This document shows, piece after piece, positions 11,012 to 21,517 of a stretch of DNA of 64,000 nt (positions are counted from its first letter, which is position 1; the number at the start of each line of letters is the position of its first letter). A program made the translations under genes and the position numbers. The stretch comes from Pelodera strongyloides (lineage: Eukaryota > Nematoda > Chromadorea > Rhabditida > Rhabditidae). The DNA lies in contig JAANDG010000374.1 of assembly GCA_036852015.1 (NCBI GenBank), positions 62,001-126,000 on the forward strand. Reading direction: 5' to 3'. A model generated the notes under the pieces. The model was not told the origin of the DNA, did no database searches, and was given only the letters and a program-made list of their open reading frames with translations.

Positions 11012-11453
11012 CCAGCCGTTCGAAGAGCCCTACGGTACGGGCTCTTCTCCGACTGGAGGAATCGGCCTTCGGCCGATTGTTTCCCTATTTAAAAAAAGGA
11101 TTCTATGATTTAAAAAGTTCGTCTCTTTCTCCTCCAACACGTCTCTGATTGTGGAAACGTATAATAATCAGTTTGGATCACCACTCGACTAATGCCACCA
11201 TGCAAATTTGCTATTGAAGGTGCTGTATGTAGGGCAGAGGATTATCCTCGTCATAAGCTAGCATAGCTCAGCAGGTAGAGCGTTGGACTGTGAATCGAGA
11301 GATTGAGTGCTGCTGTGGGTTCGAATACCGCCAGCAGGAAAGATTTTGTATGTTCCCATTCGATTGCGAATAGAAAATTTTCTTTATGAAAGGATTTCGT
11401 TGCGTGCATACAAACAAAAGAAAAAGTAAACTCTTCTCCTTTATATAACAAGA
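11012..11453 (-). mobile_element. Helitron-like element (H2 type) carrying a tRNA-like module
   Basis: On the minus strand it begins TCTTGTTATATAAAGGAGAAG after an A and ends with stem GAAGAGCCC/GGGCTCTTC followed by GAACGGCTGG|T. Nearly the same element lies at 25067-25521. Both contain GAATCGGCCTTCGGCCGATT and a tRNA-like segment. It lies in intron 2 of FkbM-2. Confidence 0.75.
11257..11337 (+). other. tRNA-like (His-type anticodon loop) sequence inside Helitron
   Basis: Starts GCTAGCATAGCTCAGCAGG (A box), has anticodon loop CTGTGAA (GTG) and B box GGGTTCGAATA. The anticodon stem and acceptor do not pair well, and the copy at 25334 shares the same defects, so it is a tRNA-derived pol III-like module rather than a working tRNA-His. 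Confidence 0.55.
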
Positions 11454-11499
11454 TTATAATTTATTACGCGCAAATACAATTTCTTGCAAACTGTATATA

Positions 11500-11595
11500 T
11501 ATATATATATAGATATATATCTAGATATATATATATAGATTATGATATATATATATCTATATATATATATAAGATATATAGATATATATGGATAT
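11500..11595. repeat. (AT)n microsatellite
   Basis: TATATATATAGATATATC-type simple repeat for about 95 bp, just upstream of exon 3 of FkbM-2. Confidence 0.9.
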
Positions 11596-11982
11596 TACCA
11601 CTTACTGCGGCGGCTTCTGCTGCTGCATTTGCCCCTGCGTGTTGTTCTTGCTAGTTGTGTTTGCGCACATAGTGTGTGGAGGTGGACTAGAAATGAAAAT
11701 AATAGTTTTCCAGGTCTTCTGTCCCTCTTTGATTCTAGTTGGCAGAGTCGGCGACGGAGGGAAATGGATGTGCCGCCCACACGCACTGCCAAATAATTGT
11801 GCTATTTATTCCCTCGGAGTCAATTCCGAAACATCTTTCGAGCATGAAATTCAATCAATAACAAACAAACGATGCAAGCTTTACGCATTTGACAAGGTGA
11901 TTGGGTTTAACTAATGTTCCAAGTTGGAAATTAGCAAGAATTGATTTTTCGTTGCTGGGTTATATTTGAGGAGAGACTGCAT

Positions 11983-12644
11983 TTAAAGGGTCGCAGTCAC
12001 TACAAAATGATAGTTTTACTTCGAGTTTACTTGTATTTAGTAAAGAGTAGAGGAAAATACTTTCCCAAAACCGAACAATTTGACTCCTAACTCAGGGAGT
12101 GAACAAGTAGAAAAGTAGTTCTGCTAAACTACCGGGGGATTACGAAACGTGTTGGGATGCCTGCAGACCCTTGCATTATATGCAAAAAATATCATATGCA
12201 GATATTTTCCGGAATAATTTGCATACTGCCGATCGGGAAGCAGCTGTCCGAACACGTTTCCTATTCCCAGTAAGTCGGGTAGATGCGCCGCATGAGGCAA
12301 CCCGCCCCTCTGTGTGTAACCCAGTGTAGGGACAATCAGTAATGGTTGAGTGAAAAAGTGTGTGTGTAGCTCAACCGGTGAATGCTTGCTGGCCATGCAA
12401 GTGACGCGAGTTCGAATCTGCTCCACGCCAAGTTTTTTTACAATAGACCAGATTGTTGCCTAGGAGCCATGAGGGCTACGATCCCGCGGTAGTTTAGTAG
12501 AACTACTTTTCCACTTGTTCACTCCATGAGTTAGGAGTCAAATTATTCGGTGTTGGTAAAGTATTTTTATCTATTATTTACTAAATACAAGTAAACAAGT
12601 AAACTCGAAGGAAAATGATGATTTTGTAGTGACTGTGTCCCTAA
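11983..12644. repeat. Palindromic MITE, family F, with tRNA-like core
   Basis: Left end TTAAAGGGTCGCAGTCACTAC, right end GTAGTGACTGTGTCCCTAA; arms of about 200 bp. Between the arms lies a tRNA-like stretch at 12359-12431 (TAGCTCAACCGGTGAATGC A box, GAGTTCGAATC B box). Its stem CTTGC/GCAAG closes a loop lacking the invariant T33, so it is not a normal tRNA gene. Confidence 0.8.
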
Positions 12645-13569
12645 GGAGGAGGCTCACCAGGAGTAAGTGTTCGATTCCTTTCCTTTTATCGAAAAAAAGG
12701 GTAAATAAACACCAATAACATGCATAGCAAAGCACAAAAATACACTTCAGGCCCATTTCAGGTAACTACTAGTTTTCATGTCTAAATCTGATTCTCTATG
12801 TCAAGTACAGTAGGATGCAATTTTTTTTCAATTTGCAGGCGCAGAATTCACGCAGTATTCAGCAATTTACCATAGCCAGTCATACCCAATAATCTATCGC
12901 AGTTGTCACGCCCATTCGCGGTGATTGGAAAATAACGCAATTGCCACGCCCAATATAGCATATTGGCCAATCAGCGCGAATGGGCGTGACAACTGCGATA
13001 GACTGTTGGGTATGGCTGGCTATGATAAATTGCTGAATACTGCGTGAATATTGCGCCTGAAAATTGGGAAAAAAAATTGGAAAAAAAATTGCTTCCAACT
13101 ATATTTGAGACGGAGAATCAGATGGAGTCAGCAAAGATAGTGGTTACGTGAAATGGGCCTGACCCCTTAATTTAAAGAAAGAATGTTAAATAAAATTAGC
13201 TGCCGTATGAGTTTAAAACCATCAGTAAAAAACAAACATGTACGCATGTGCATAACAGTAAAAGACGCCTGACTTTCTTTTGCAATAAAAAGTACGCAGG
13301 CGGGTCGAGCGCATTATTTTAGGCAACATATTAGTCCGGGTTAGCCCGGGTATTTAAAGGGAGGCTATTTTTTGGCTGTGTTTTAGTATCCGCCAGGGAC
13401 CCCAAAAATCGCCGGTAACTACGGTAGTTTATTTCGATTCCACGATTGTTTTTTTTATTAATAATTTTCTTTGTGCTTTGTTATGCAAGTTTTTGGTGAT
13501 TATTTACCATGTTCTTTCGATAAAAGGAAAGGAATCGAACACTTACTCCTGGTGAGCCTCCTCCTTTAA
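12641..13569. repeat. Inverted-repeat element, family D, containing a nested family H MITE
   Basis: Ends CTAAGGAGGAGGCTCACC and GGTGAGCCTCCTCCTTTAA, with GTTCGATTCCTTTCCTTTTA mirrored on the right. Interrupted at 12746-13170 by family H. Second copy of the outer element at 23698-24937. Confidence 0.82.
12746..13170. repeat. Palindromic MITE, family H (nested)
   Basis: Arms with CAGGCCCATTTCA and TGGGCCTGACCCCTTAA; the centre holds GACAACTGCGATAGA and its mirror. The left end has lost the first few bases. Inserted inside the family D element. Confidence 0.85.
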
Positions 13570-13665
13570 AGGGTCATCCCATTTCAAATGACCCCTATAT
13601 TTGACATGGAGAATCAGATGGAGTCATCAAAAATAGGGGTCATTTGAAATGGGCTGACCCTTTAA
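13566..13665. repeat. Short family H MITE (100 bp)
   Basis: Deletion derivative with ends TTAAAGGGTCATCCCATTTC and GAAATGGGCTGACCCTTTAA. Shares its left TTAA with family D and its right TTAA with the next element. Confidence 0.85.
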
Positions 13666-14090
13666 AGAAAGGAAGGCAGTCACCTCAAATCCGTCATTTT
13701 ACTTTTGAATGAAGGAAAGAATTAGGAAAAATACTTTACCAAAACCAAATTATTTGAAATCTAACCCAGGGAGTGAACTACTAGACAAGTGGAGTTACTA
13801 GACTACCGCTGGATTACGAAACGTATGGATTACGAAAACCGCTGGATTACGAAACGTACGAAACGAAACGTAACTCACCCGGCCACAAACTCTTCTCCTT
13901 TATATAATAAGATTATAACGTGTGAAGCAGAGAGGAAAGGAGGCAGATTTTTTAATAGGGTCGGATACCTCCAGTCTCTTCATCCGGCTGGTTTCAAATA
14001 AATGGCTTTGGTAGAGTATTTTTCTCAACTCTTTCCTATATTCAATTATATTCGAAGTAAAATGACGAATTTGGAGTGACTGCATGATAA
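13662..14090. repeat. Family F inverted-repeat element with Helitron 5' end inside
   Basis: Left arm GGCAGTCACCTCAAATCC, right arm GAATTTGGAGTGACTGC. In the middle (13893-13912) is the reverse of a Helitron H2 start (CTCCTTTATATAATAAGA), a likely truncated insertion. Confidence 0.65.
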
Positions 14091-14438
14091 ATTCGTCATT
14101 TTTATTTGGTTTTCATTAAATATAGGAAGATGTGAAGAAAAATATGGTACCAATATAAAATTATAGAAAAACGAACTCAGAGAGATAATTCACAGAATGG
14201 GAGTTGTAAGAATGGGAGTTACTGGATAACAATAGATTGTGAAAGAAAGGAATTGCCCAGATTGCGCCGAGAGTGGATACCCTGCGGTGACAGCATATCA
14301 CAATTGTGTAACACTGCAGGGTATTAATAATACTATCATGAGCCTCTGCCCGGGTAATTTTGTTTCTACTGTAGTCCAGTATCTCCCATTCTCAGTGAAT
14401 TCTCTCCCCGAGTTTGTTTTTCTAAATCGGCTTACTGC

Positions 14439-15059
14439 TTAAGACATCTAAAACATCCAAAAACATCTCTGACATCCACAAACATCCGTGACATCCAAAA
14501 CATCCCTAGACATCCAAGACACCCGGCACATCCAAAAAACATCCGTGACATCAGACCATGTTCCAATGCTTGGATGATGATCATTCTTTTTATTTTTATT
14601 TGTTTGGTTCGTGAAGCGGTTGTTCGGATTATTGTCTGCTTTTCGTTAAGTACTGGTACGTGTTCAACAGTTCAACCATTGTTGCCCAGGGCAGATGTTA
14701 TTACACTGTCATTTAATTAGTAAACTATCGCTGAGAAAGTGCACCATTACCTCAAGTTAACCTTTTGGAGTGACTGTCGAAGGTGCTCGATGCGCGTTAT
14801 CTGACATATCGCAGAAAATTGAAAGCTTCCGATCAGGAAAAACTATCACTAGCCTACGCCTACCTTGTCACCAAATGTTCTCCGTAAAAACGTGTCTTAT
14901 TAATGTAGTTCATGTCCAAAAATGACTTCTATTTTGAATTACTACTGGATGACACAGTATTTTGGATGTACGGGATGTTTACAGATGTCCGGGATGTTTT
15001 CAGATGTTTCTGGATGTCCGAGAGTCATCGGATGTCTTTGGATGTTTTAAATGTCTTAA
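14439..15059. repeat. Fold-back MITE, family J, built of ACATCC repeats
   Basis: Starts TTAAGACATCTAAAACATCC and ends GGATGTTTTAAATGTCTTAA. Both ends consist of degenerate short repeats of (A)ACATCC and GGATGT(T), over about 120 bp each. Shares its right TTAA with family I. Confidence 0.8.
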
Positions 15060-15643
15060 AGGGTGAGGTCCACCTCAGAAAACAAAAAAGTTATTATTTT
15101 TATTAGATTACCCGTGTCTATCTACCAGAATAACTAAAACAAATTTGACAGAAAATTATTTCCAACGAAATATGAGCAAAAAATGGTCCAGCTTGAGTAC
15201 CTCGGATTACGGTAGCCTGGTATCCTTTTTACATGTTGGTTGAGAAGAAAATTTTTTTTGAAAATTTTTCGAAAAAAATTACAAACAAAAAATATGTTCT
15301 AAAATAACTACAACGGAATACAAATGACGAAGACGGGATTAATTGTGCTTTGTTTAGCTTGGCAAAAAAATAAAACGCATGGTTTTAAAAAAGCAACAAA
15401 CGCACAGCCGTAATCCCGCCCTTTCATTGTCCCCAAACAACGGTAGCGAGAGCGCGGTTTATCACGCACCACACCCATCGACGCATATCGTAATAATGGT
15501 ACTGGAGGGCTATTTTTTGTTCCATATTTCGTTGGAAATAATTTTCTGCCAAATTTGTTTTAGTTATTCTGGTAGATACAGACACGGGAAATCTAATAAA
15601 ACTAATAACTTTTTTATTTTCTGAGGTGGACCTCACCCTTTAA
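15056..15643. repeat. Palindromic MITE, family I
   Basis: Ends TTAAAGGGTGAGGTCCACC and GGTGGACCTCACCCTTTAA, arms of about 120 bp with CAGAATAACTAAAACAAATT. Second copy at 21518-22236. Confidence 0.88.
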
Positions 15644-16342
15644 GCAGTAAGCCAAAGGCTTCTTCGAATTGGTGCCGAATTTTTCGTCATAACTTCCTAT
15701 ATTTAATGAAATCAAATAAAAATAGCGAAAATGTCGTGACTGCGTTCGGTCGGGCTCAAGAGAAACTCATATTCAATATTCTTCTTATTGTTACACATTA
15801 TTGGTTTGCCTAATTATGCAATTATATCTATTAGGGGAAAATCGAAAATAACACAATTATAGTTATTAGGAAAAAAACGAAAATTTATTTGCAGGCACAG
15901 GCAAGTGACGCATCGATCAAGGATTTCGCTGAATAAACGCAAGATTTGTGAAAAGTCTCATTTCCGATAAGACTAATGAAAAAACGAATGAGAAGACGAT
16001 GGCAAGTATTATGCGAGAAAATGACGATGACGTTATCGAAGTATTGAAAATCGATATTGAAGGTGAGGACTATTAAATTGTATCGGTATTTACGCACTAG
16101 TTTGGTTCAACTAAAATGATTGCTTCCCCAATTTCCAGGTGCCGAGTTCAACGTGATGCCCCTACTTTTGAATTCTGTAAACATGTGTCAGGTATGGTTC
16201 TACAGTATCGGCTGCAGAGGCTTAAAGCGCCATGTGAATTTTTTTTTCTTCAATTTACTTGCACAGAATGTCCGGAATTTCAGAAATATTATTGTGAAAA
16301 CCGCGTTTCCCTACACCTAGAACTAGAACTCGCAGAGTTTCC

Positions 16343-16613
16343 GTTGTAGCTGCTGCCTGTGTAGAGTGTGGTGTGTGTAGAGAACACGGCGAAAGACTAT
16401 AAGTCTTTATTGAAGATACTGTCAAAGTGCGGTAGTCAATTCCCCAATTGACTCCCACACTGAACCTGCTATGTACAAATCCTAGCACGTTATATTCATT
16501 AGTTCGTATGCTAATAGTTCATATGCGAAAGTGGTAAATGACTCAACATAGACTAATTAGGAACAGGAAATAACTAGTGTTTAGATATATGTTTCAACGT
16601 CATTTCCCTAACA
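16343..16613 (-). repeat. 3' LTR of the Ty3 element
   Basis: 271 bp; on the element strand it begins TGTTAGGG right after the polypurine tract and ends CTACAAC. Aligns without gaps to 20906-21176. Confidence 0.93.
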
Positions 16614-16622
16614 CCTCCCCTA
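16614..16622 (-). other. Polypurine tract
   Basis: AGGGGAGG on the element strand, between the pol stop codon and the 3' LTR; plus-strand primer site. Confidence 0.8.
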
Positions 16623-19600
16623 CTAAACAAAAGTGTATTTCTTATTAGACGGATCCATGACGAGTCTCTTCGGTGGTCCACACATCCTCGTTGGGCGTCC
16701 TCCGTCCGTTGTCCCAGCGTCGCTGTCTGAATCGTCCCATCCTGTCGAAACGTCGCCACTAACGTCCCTAGTAGATGACGATACCTCTTGCGTCTCGGGT
16801 CGATTCGCATTCGCTTCCTGTAGACCAAAGTCGTCGTACAGGGCTGGCAGCGCGTCATCGTTTTGTCGTTCCCTCAGCTGGTTCATGTGTCGTTTCCAGA
16901 TTCGTCCGTCCGCTGTCTTTTGAATCCTCGCGGCTATCCACGTCGGCTTTGCAGGATTCTTGTAGTCGCGGGCATATACTAAATCATAAGGAGCAAAGTC
17001 CCTCTTACGAACACCATGATGACGGTTAAACTGTTCCTCCATCTTCTTTATGCTATCCTCGGGAAGATGGGTCACTTTTTCGCTCCATTGCGAAAGTAAT
17101 GTAAGTGGAGTCCTCAACGTTCTGCCAATGAAGTTCTCAGCAGGCGATCGTTTTCCAGGTGAGGATGAGCACGGAGTTGAACGGTAGGTGAACAGGAACT
17201 TCTGAAGCATCTCAGCTGTCGTTCCCTCCCCTCTCAATTTCTGAAGAGATCTCTTGAAGGTGTCCACAAAGCGTTCCGCTTGTCCATTTGACTGTGGGTG
17301 GAAGGGTGGAGACTTCACATGTTTAATCCCATTTCTCCGGCAATAATCCTCAAACTCCTTTGATGTGAACTGGCTACCATTATCTGACACAATTGTTTCT
17401 GGAAAACCAAATTGTGCAAAAAATTTCCCAACCTCTTTTATCGTAGCAGTGGCGGTCGTAGTTGTCATCTCACGAACCTCCGGCCACTTGGAGAAGGCAT
17501 CCACAACGACGAGGAACATCTTTCCTTCCATCGGTCCAGCGAAGTCGATGTGAATCCTTTCCATAGCACGAACACATTGGGGCCATGGCATCAGCTCATT
17601 CTTCAAGGGCATCTTCGCAGCAGATTGGCAAGAGTCGCATTTCTTGACCAACATCTCGATGTCCTTGTCCAATCCTTGCCAGTAGACGTTGCTCCGAGCC
17701 AACATCTTCATTCGCGTCGCTCCCGGGTGTCCATCGTGTAGCATCCGCAACACTCTTCCATGCAACGAGTGCGGCACAACGATCCGACGGCCCATAAAAA
17801 GACATACTTCGAATATCGAGAGCTCCAATCGTCTGCTGTAGAAGTTGTGCAGGGCAGATCCTGGTCTTCCTGCAGGCCATCTTCCTGTCTTTACAGCTTC
17901 CACGATATTCGGTAATATTTCGTCCTTTTCCATTGCAGTGCGAATGTCCTTCTTCATAACTGGCAAAGACCTGATAGCATCCAGGTACACGGCGTTGACA
18001 TCATCGTCAATTCTTCCAATAACGACGTCTTCTTCTGGCACGTGCTGGGTAGAAATCAGTCTTGATAATGCATCGGCTTGTCCAAAGCTGGTGGTTGATC
18101 GGTACTGGATACGGAAGCCGTACGCCAGTAGCACAAGTGACCATCTTTGCAACCGATTCGTTGTATGTACCGAAATTCCTTTCCTACTTCCAAATATAGC
18201 AAGCAAAGGTTTGTGATCGGTCAGCAACGTGAAGGTTCGCCCATAGATATACCGATGAAACTTTCTCACCGCGTATACTAAAGCGAGAGCCTCCTTCTCG
18301 ATCTGTCCGTAGTTCTTCTCTGCAGGGGTGAGGGCGCGACTTGAATGCCAAATGGCTTTCTCCATTCCATTCGGGTATCGGTGCGAGATGACAGCTCCAA
18401 TCCCGTAGTCGCTCGCATCTGCAGCCACGACGATCTCCATCTTCGGATCGTAGTGCGTCACGAGAAGATCCGGTTGTAGCACTTCTTTGAGTTTCTTGAA
18501 GGCTTCTTTACAATCCTTGGTCCAGATGAACTCGGTGTCCTTCTTCTTCAGGGCGTCCAATGGTGCACGAAAGGAACGCATGTCTGGTACGAAAGACAAA
18601 TAATAAGAAACTAACCCAAGAAACGATTCCACCTGCTGCAGGTTCTTGGGTTCCGGCATATCCTTGATCGCGGCAATCTTCTCTGGGTCCGGTCGACGGC
18701 CGTCTTTGTCGATAATATGTCCCAGGAAACGGATCTGACGCTGAGCAAAACTACACTTCTCCAGCCGTACACGAAATCCATATTCGTTGATCCTCTCAAA
18801 TAGATTGCGAACATTCCTATTGTGCTCCTCGAGTGAACCGCCGGTCACGATCACATCGTCCAAATAGGCAGCACATCCTTCTAGTCCTGCGATCATTGAT
18901 TCCATTACTTGTTGAAATATGCCGGGTGCAGACTTGACTCCAAAGGGTAGGCGATTGTACCGGAACAATCCCTTCTGCGTCGTAATTGTGACCAGTTCCT
19001 TGGATGAGTCTTCAACTTCGATTTGCAAATAAGCATCAGCAAAGTCGATCTGCGTAAAATACATACCTCCATTAAGTTGAGCGAAGATTTCTTCAGCTGT
19101 CGGTAGTGGGTGGCGGTGTAGTTCCAATGCGTCGTTGAGTCCTGTTGAGAAATCCGAGCAGACCCTCACGGCTCCCGATTTCTTCCTCACGGCGACAATT
19201 GGCGCGGCCCATCTTGAATACTCCACTGGTGATATCACACCTTGCCGGACAAGTCGGTTGATTTCCTCCATAACCAATGGTATCTTCCTCCTTGAGGCGA
19301 AGATCGGCTGAGCATCCTTCTTCAGTACAAAACTGGCCTTCATCTTTGTACATCGACCCAGCTCCTTCTTGAACACGTCCGGATACGCTTGCAGAAGTCC
19401 TTCCGTTAATTCGGTAGTCTTCACTGCGCAACACATTGTCTCAAATGCGTCCTTGAACGGGGGTAGCTGGTCGATCCAGTTGATTCCCAGTAGCTTGATA
19501 TCCTCAGTCACGTAGCAGCTTCCGTGACCTCTGAAGTCGTTACAAGCGAAATCCGTCGTTAGACGTCGCTGCAGCACGGCGATCGGCGTCCCATTGGCAG

Positions 19601-19946
19601 CTTTCAGCTTCGTGTCCACACTTTCCAGCTTCGGTGCTCCCAGAGATCTCCACGTCGCGTTGTCAATAAGTGTGACATCTGCTCCAGTATCCAGTTGCAT
19701 CTGGACTCGCTGCGCTCCAATGTCGACTTCAACCATCTTCCGTGTCGCGGCTATGACGATACTCATATCCTCCTCGATCTTCTTCGTGTAGGCGGGTCCT
19801 CCTCGGTACCCTCGAAAACCTCCTTGTCTCGGCTGTTGACCTGAACCCCTATTAGAACCTACTTTTCTTTTGCAGTATCTCGCCCAATGTCCAATTTCTC
19901 CACAATTGTAACATGGTCCTTTGTCTTCTCCGGTGTCGCTTCCTTG
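16623..19946 (-). CDS. pol: Retrotransposon pol polyprotein (protease, RT, RNase H, integrase)
   Basis: Uninterrupted frame of about 1107 codons; the first ATG (19766) gives 1047 aa, but the frame is open from 19946 and includes the nucleocapsid CCHC knuckle CYNC-GEIGHWARYC (19872-19913). Counting from the ATG: protease LDTGAD at 25-30, RT with IDFADAY near 240 and catalytic YLDD at 301-304, RNase H with TDHKPLL, then integrase with an HHCC zinc finger (HPGATR... CDSC) and the D,D35E residues in HIDFAGP, VSDNGSQF and NGQAERF. All key residues are present, so pol looks functional although gag does not. No chromodomain recognised at the C-terminus. Confidence 0.95.
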   Translation of the reverse strand, partial: QGSDTGEDKGPCYNCGEIGHWARYCKRKVGSNRGSGQQPRQGGFRGYRGGPAYTKKIEEDMSIVIAATRKMVEVDIGAQRVQMQLDTGADVTLIDNATWRSLGAPKLESVDTKLKAANGTPIAVLQRRLTTDFACNDFRGHGSCYVTEDIKLLGINWIDQLPPFKDAFETMCCAVKTTELTEGLLQAYPDVFKKELGRCTKMKASFVLKKDAQPIFASRRKIPLVMEEINRLVRQGVISPVEYSRWAAPIVAVRKKSGAVRVCSDFSTGLNDALELHRHPLPTAEEIFAQLNGGMYFTQIDFADAYLQIEVEDSSKELVTITTQKGLFRYNRLPFGVKSAPGIFQQVMESMIAGLEGCAAYLDDVIVTGGSLEEHNRNVRNLFERINEYGFRVRLEKCSFAQRQIRFLGHIIDKDGRRPDPEKIAAIKDMPEPKNLQQVESFLGLVSYYLSFVPDMRSFRAPLDALKKKDTEFIWTKDCKEAFKKLKEVLQPDLLVTHYDPKMEIVVAADASDYGIGAVISHRYPNGMEKAIWHSSRALTPAEKNYGQIEKEALALVYAVRKFHRYIYGRTFTLLTDHKPLLAIFGSRKGISVHTTNRLQRWSLVLLAYGFRIQYRSTTSFGQADALSRLISTQHVPEEDVVIGRIDDDVNAVYLDAIRSLPVMKKDIRTAMEKDEILPNIVEAVKTGRWPAGRPGSALHNFYSRRLELSIFEVCLFMGRRIVVPHSLHGRVLRMLHDGHPGATRMKMLARSNVYWQGLDKDIEMLVKKCDSCQSAAKMPLKNELMPWPQCVRAMERIHIDFAGPMEGKMFLVVVDAFSKWPEVREMTTTTATATIKEVGKFFAQFGFPETIVSDNGSQFTSKEFEDYCRRNGIKHVKSPPFHPQSNGQAERFVDTFKRSLQKLRGEGTTAEMLQKFLFTYRSTPCSSSPGKRSPAENFIGRTLRTPLTLLSQWSEKVTHLPEDSIKKMEEQFNRHHGVRKRDFAPYDLVYARDYKNPAKPTWIAARIQKTADGRIWKRHMNQLRERQNDDALPALYDDFGLQEANANRPETQEVSSSTRDVSGDVSTGWDDSDSDAGTTDGGRPTRMCGPPKRLVMDPSNKKYTFV

Positions 19947-20754
19947 CTAGGGTTGCGGTGGTTCCGGTCCCTCGTCCAACGCGGGTTGATGACCTTGTTG
20001 ACCTCTCCATTTTGTTCGTTCCGTCCGATCCTGGCGGCATCCTTGTTCAGCGTCTGCATCGCGTCACACTCGTCCCGTAGATCCTCCAGTTTACAGCCAT
20101 CTTTCACCTCCATCTTCTTCAGAAGGCGCTTCCTCAACTCGGAATCCTCATGTAACTGCAAACCAGCGACAAACAAAAGAGTCTTAAAATCGGTCTCAGC
20201 CATATCCTTAAACAGAGCGGCTTCACACATTCTATTTACACTAGCAGCATACTCTCTATATGATTCACCTGATTGTCTTGTCGTCCGCAACGCGTTGTAC
20301 CTGCGTCGGAAGATCGTTGTTTTCTCCCCGAACAATTTCTCCAGCTCCTTGGCGAGTTCCTTGATCGGTAGATCTTTGATCCTTCTCGGCGCGACGACGT
20401 TACTCAATCAAACGTAGGCGTTGTCGTTGAGCTTCCACACGAGCATCCTGGCCTGTGCTGCCTCCGACAGACCTCCTCCTTCCGCCACACGACGTCCTCG
20501 AACCGCTGGAACCACGTTGTGAAGGTAGCTCCCTCGTCCACATCGTACGCGAATGTCGGCACCCTGTCCCCAAGCAGCGGCGCCATCGTAGCTTCCAGTC
20601 TCGAAGATCCAACCACCTCTCGTCCTTCCAACAGCTTAAGCAGCCGTTCCTCGCGTTTGCTGGCCTCCTCCAGGAGCTTCTCCATTTTCTTCTGGTGCTC
20701 TGCGAACATCTTCTTTTGTTCCTCCAGCAAGTCCTTGTCAGCTCCGGGAGCCAT
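19859..20754 (-). pseudogene. gag: Retrotransposon gag, disrupted
   Basis: Starts MAPGADKDLLEEQKK at 20754, a Lys/Glu-rich coiled-coil-like N-terminus, then TFTTWFQRFEDVV. Homology moves to another frame around 20460-20490 (KLNDNAYV), meets TGA at 20408-20410 where an Arg codon is expected, and continues as LSNVVAPRRIKDLPIKEL to LEDLRDECDAM. A further frame change to the pol frame occurs near 19945; that one may be a programmed gag-pol shift. The TGA fits CGA to TGA decay. One frameshift plus one nonsense mutation make this copy non-autonomous. Confidence 0.8.
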
Positions 20755-20883
20755 GCTGTATTCGAAAATCTTAGAAAACCAAACTACTAATTTTCGAAAA
20801 TGCGCAAATCCGAGCGCGATAAATCGCTAGCTCAAGGATATTTTCGAAAATCAGTGCTGTTCCTCACGAGTTTCGAAAGTCGT

Positions 20884-20901
20884 CCGGGATCCTGAACGCC
20901 A
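20884..20901 (-). other. Primer binding site
   Basis: TGGCGTTCAGGATCCCGG on the element strand, four bases inside the 5' LTR; begins TGG as expected for pairing with a tRNA 3' CCA. The tRNA was not identified. Confidence 0.75.
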
Positions 20902-20905
20902 AATT

Positions 20906-21176
20906 GTTGTAGCTGCTGCCTGTGTAGAGTGTGGTGTGTGTAGAGAACACGGCGAAAGACTATAAGTCTTTATTGAAGATACTGTCGAAGTGCGGTAGTC
21001 AATTCCCCAATTGACTCCCACACTGAACCTGCTATGTACAAATCCTAGCACGTTATATTCATTAGTTCGTATGCTAATAATTCATATACGAAAGTGGTAA
21101 ATGACTCAACATAGACTAATTAGGAACAGGAAATAAGTAGTGTTTAGATATACGTTTCAAGGTCCTTTCCCTAACA
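20906..21176 (-). repeat. 5' LTR of the Ty3 element
   Basis: 271 bp, same ends as the 3' LTR. Differences from it include GTCGAAG/GTCAAAG and several near the outer end. Confidence 0.93.
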
Positions 21177-21517
21177 GTTTCCCCGGCAAACTGCTCGGCC
21201 AGTACCCAGAAACGTCAAAATACTTTTTTACGGTTTATAAGTTTTCGTCCAATTGCATTCTTTCTCTACATAATAATGGTTCAACAAGTAGAGATCATTC
21301 CTACTATTATAACAAGGCGTTGCTAATTTGCTAATACTGTAATGCACCAAAAGCGCAAATATTGATTCTGACTACGGTATCTGACCGAACAGTTTGCCGG
21401 GGAATAACTCTGCGAGTTAAATGTAAAGAATTGCGGTTTTCACATTAATATTTCTATAATTCCGGACATCCTGTTCAAATAAATTGAGGAAACCTTCTTT
21501 CTCGTGGGCCTGTCCTT

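Larger units (their letters stand above)
14091..15760. repeat. Outer F-type palindrome split by two tandem MITEs
   Basis: Left arm TCGTCATTTTTATTTGG with TTAAATATAGGAAG is mirrored at 15690-15745. The arms are opened near their centre, where CGGCTTACTGC|TTAA and TTAA|GCAGTAAGCC flank a family J plus a family I element. Part of intron 3 of FkbM-2. Confidence 0.75.
16343..21176 (-). mobile_element. Ty3/Gypsy LTR retrotransposon, 4.83 kb, minus strand
   Basis: Two 271-bp LTRs flank gag-like and pol genes read right to left. Domain order protease, RT, RNase H, integrase identifies the Ty3/Gypsy type. Target duplication GTTTCC (16337-16342 and 21177-21182). The LTRs differ at about seven positions (roughly 97% identical by eye), so the insertion is not brand new. 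No env-like frame follows pol. It sits in intron 5 of FkbM-2, antisense to the gene and inside an older MITE. Confidence 0.95.

Noticed and set aside
11257..11337. A functional tRNA-His gene
   Set aside because: A and B boxes and GTG loop are present, but anticodon and acceptor stems do not pair and the same defects occur in a Helitron-borne copy at 25334.
17412..20830. Plus-strand open frames of 60-176 codons across the Ty3 element
   Set aside because: They are antisense to pol and gag, in the reverse frames of well-conserved domains.
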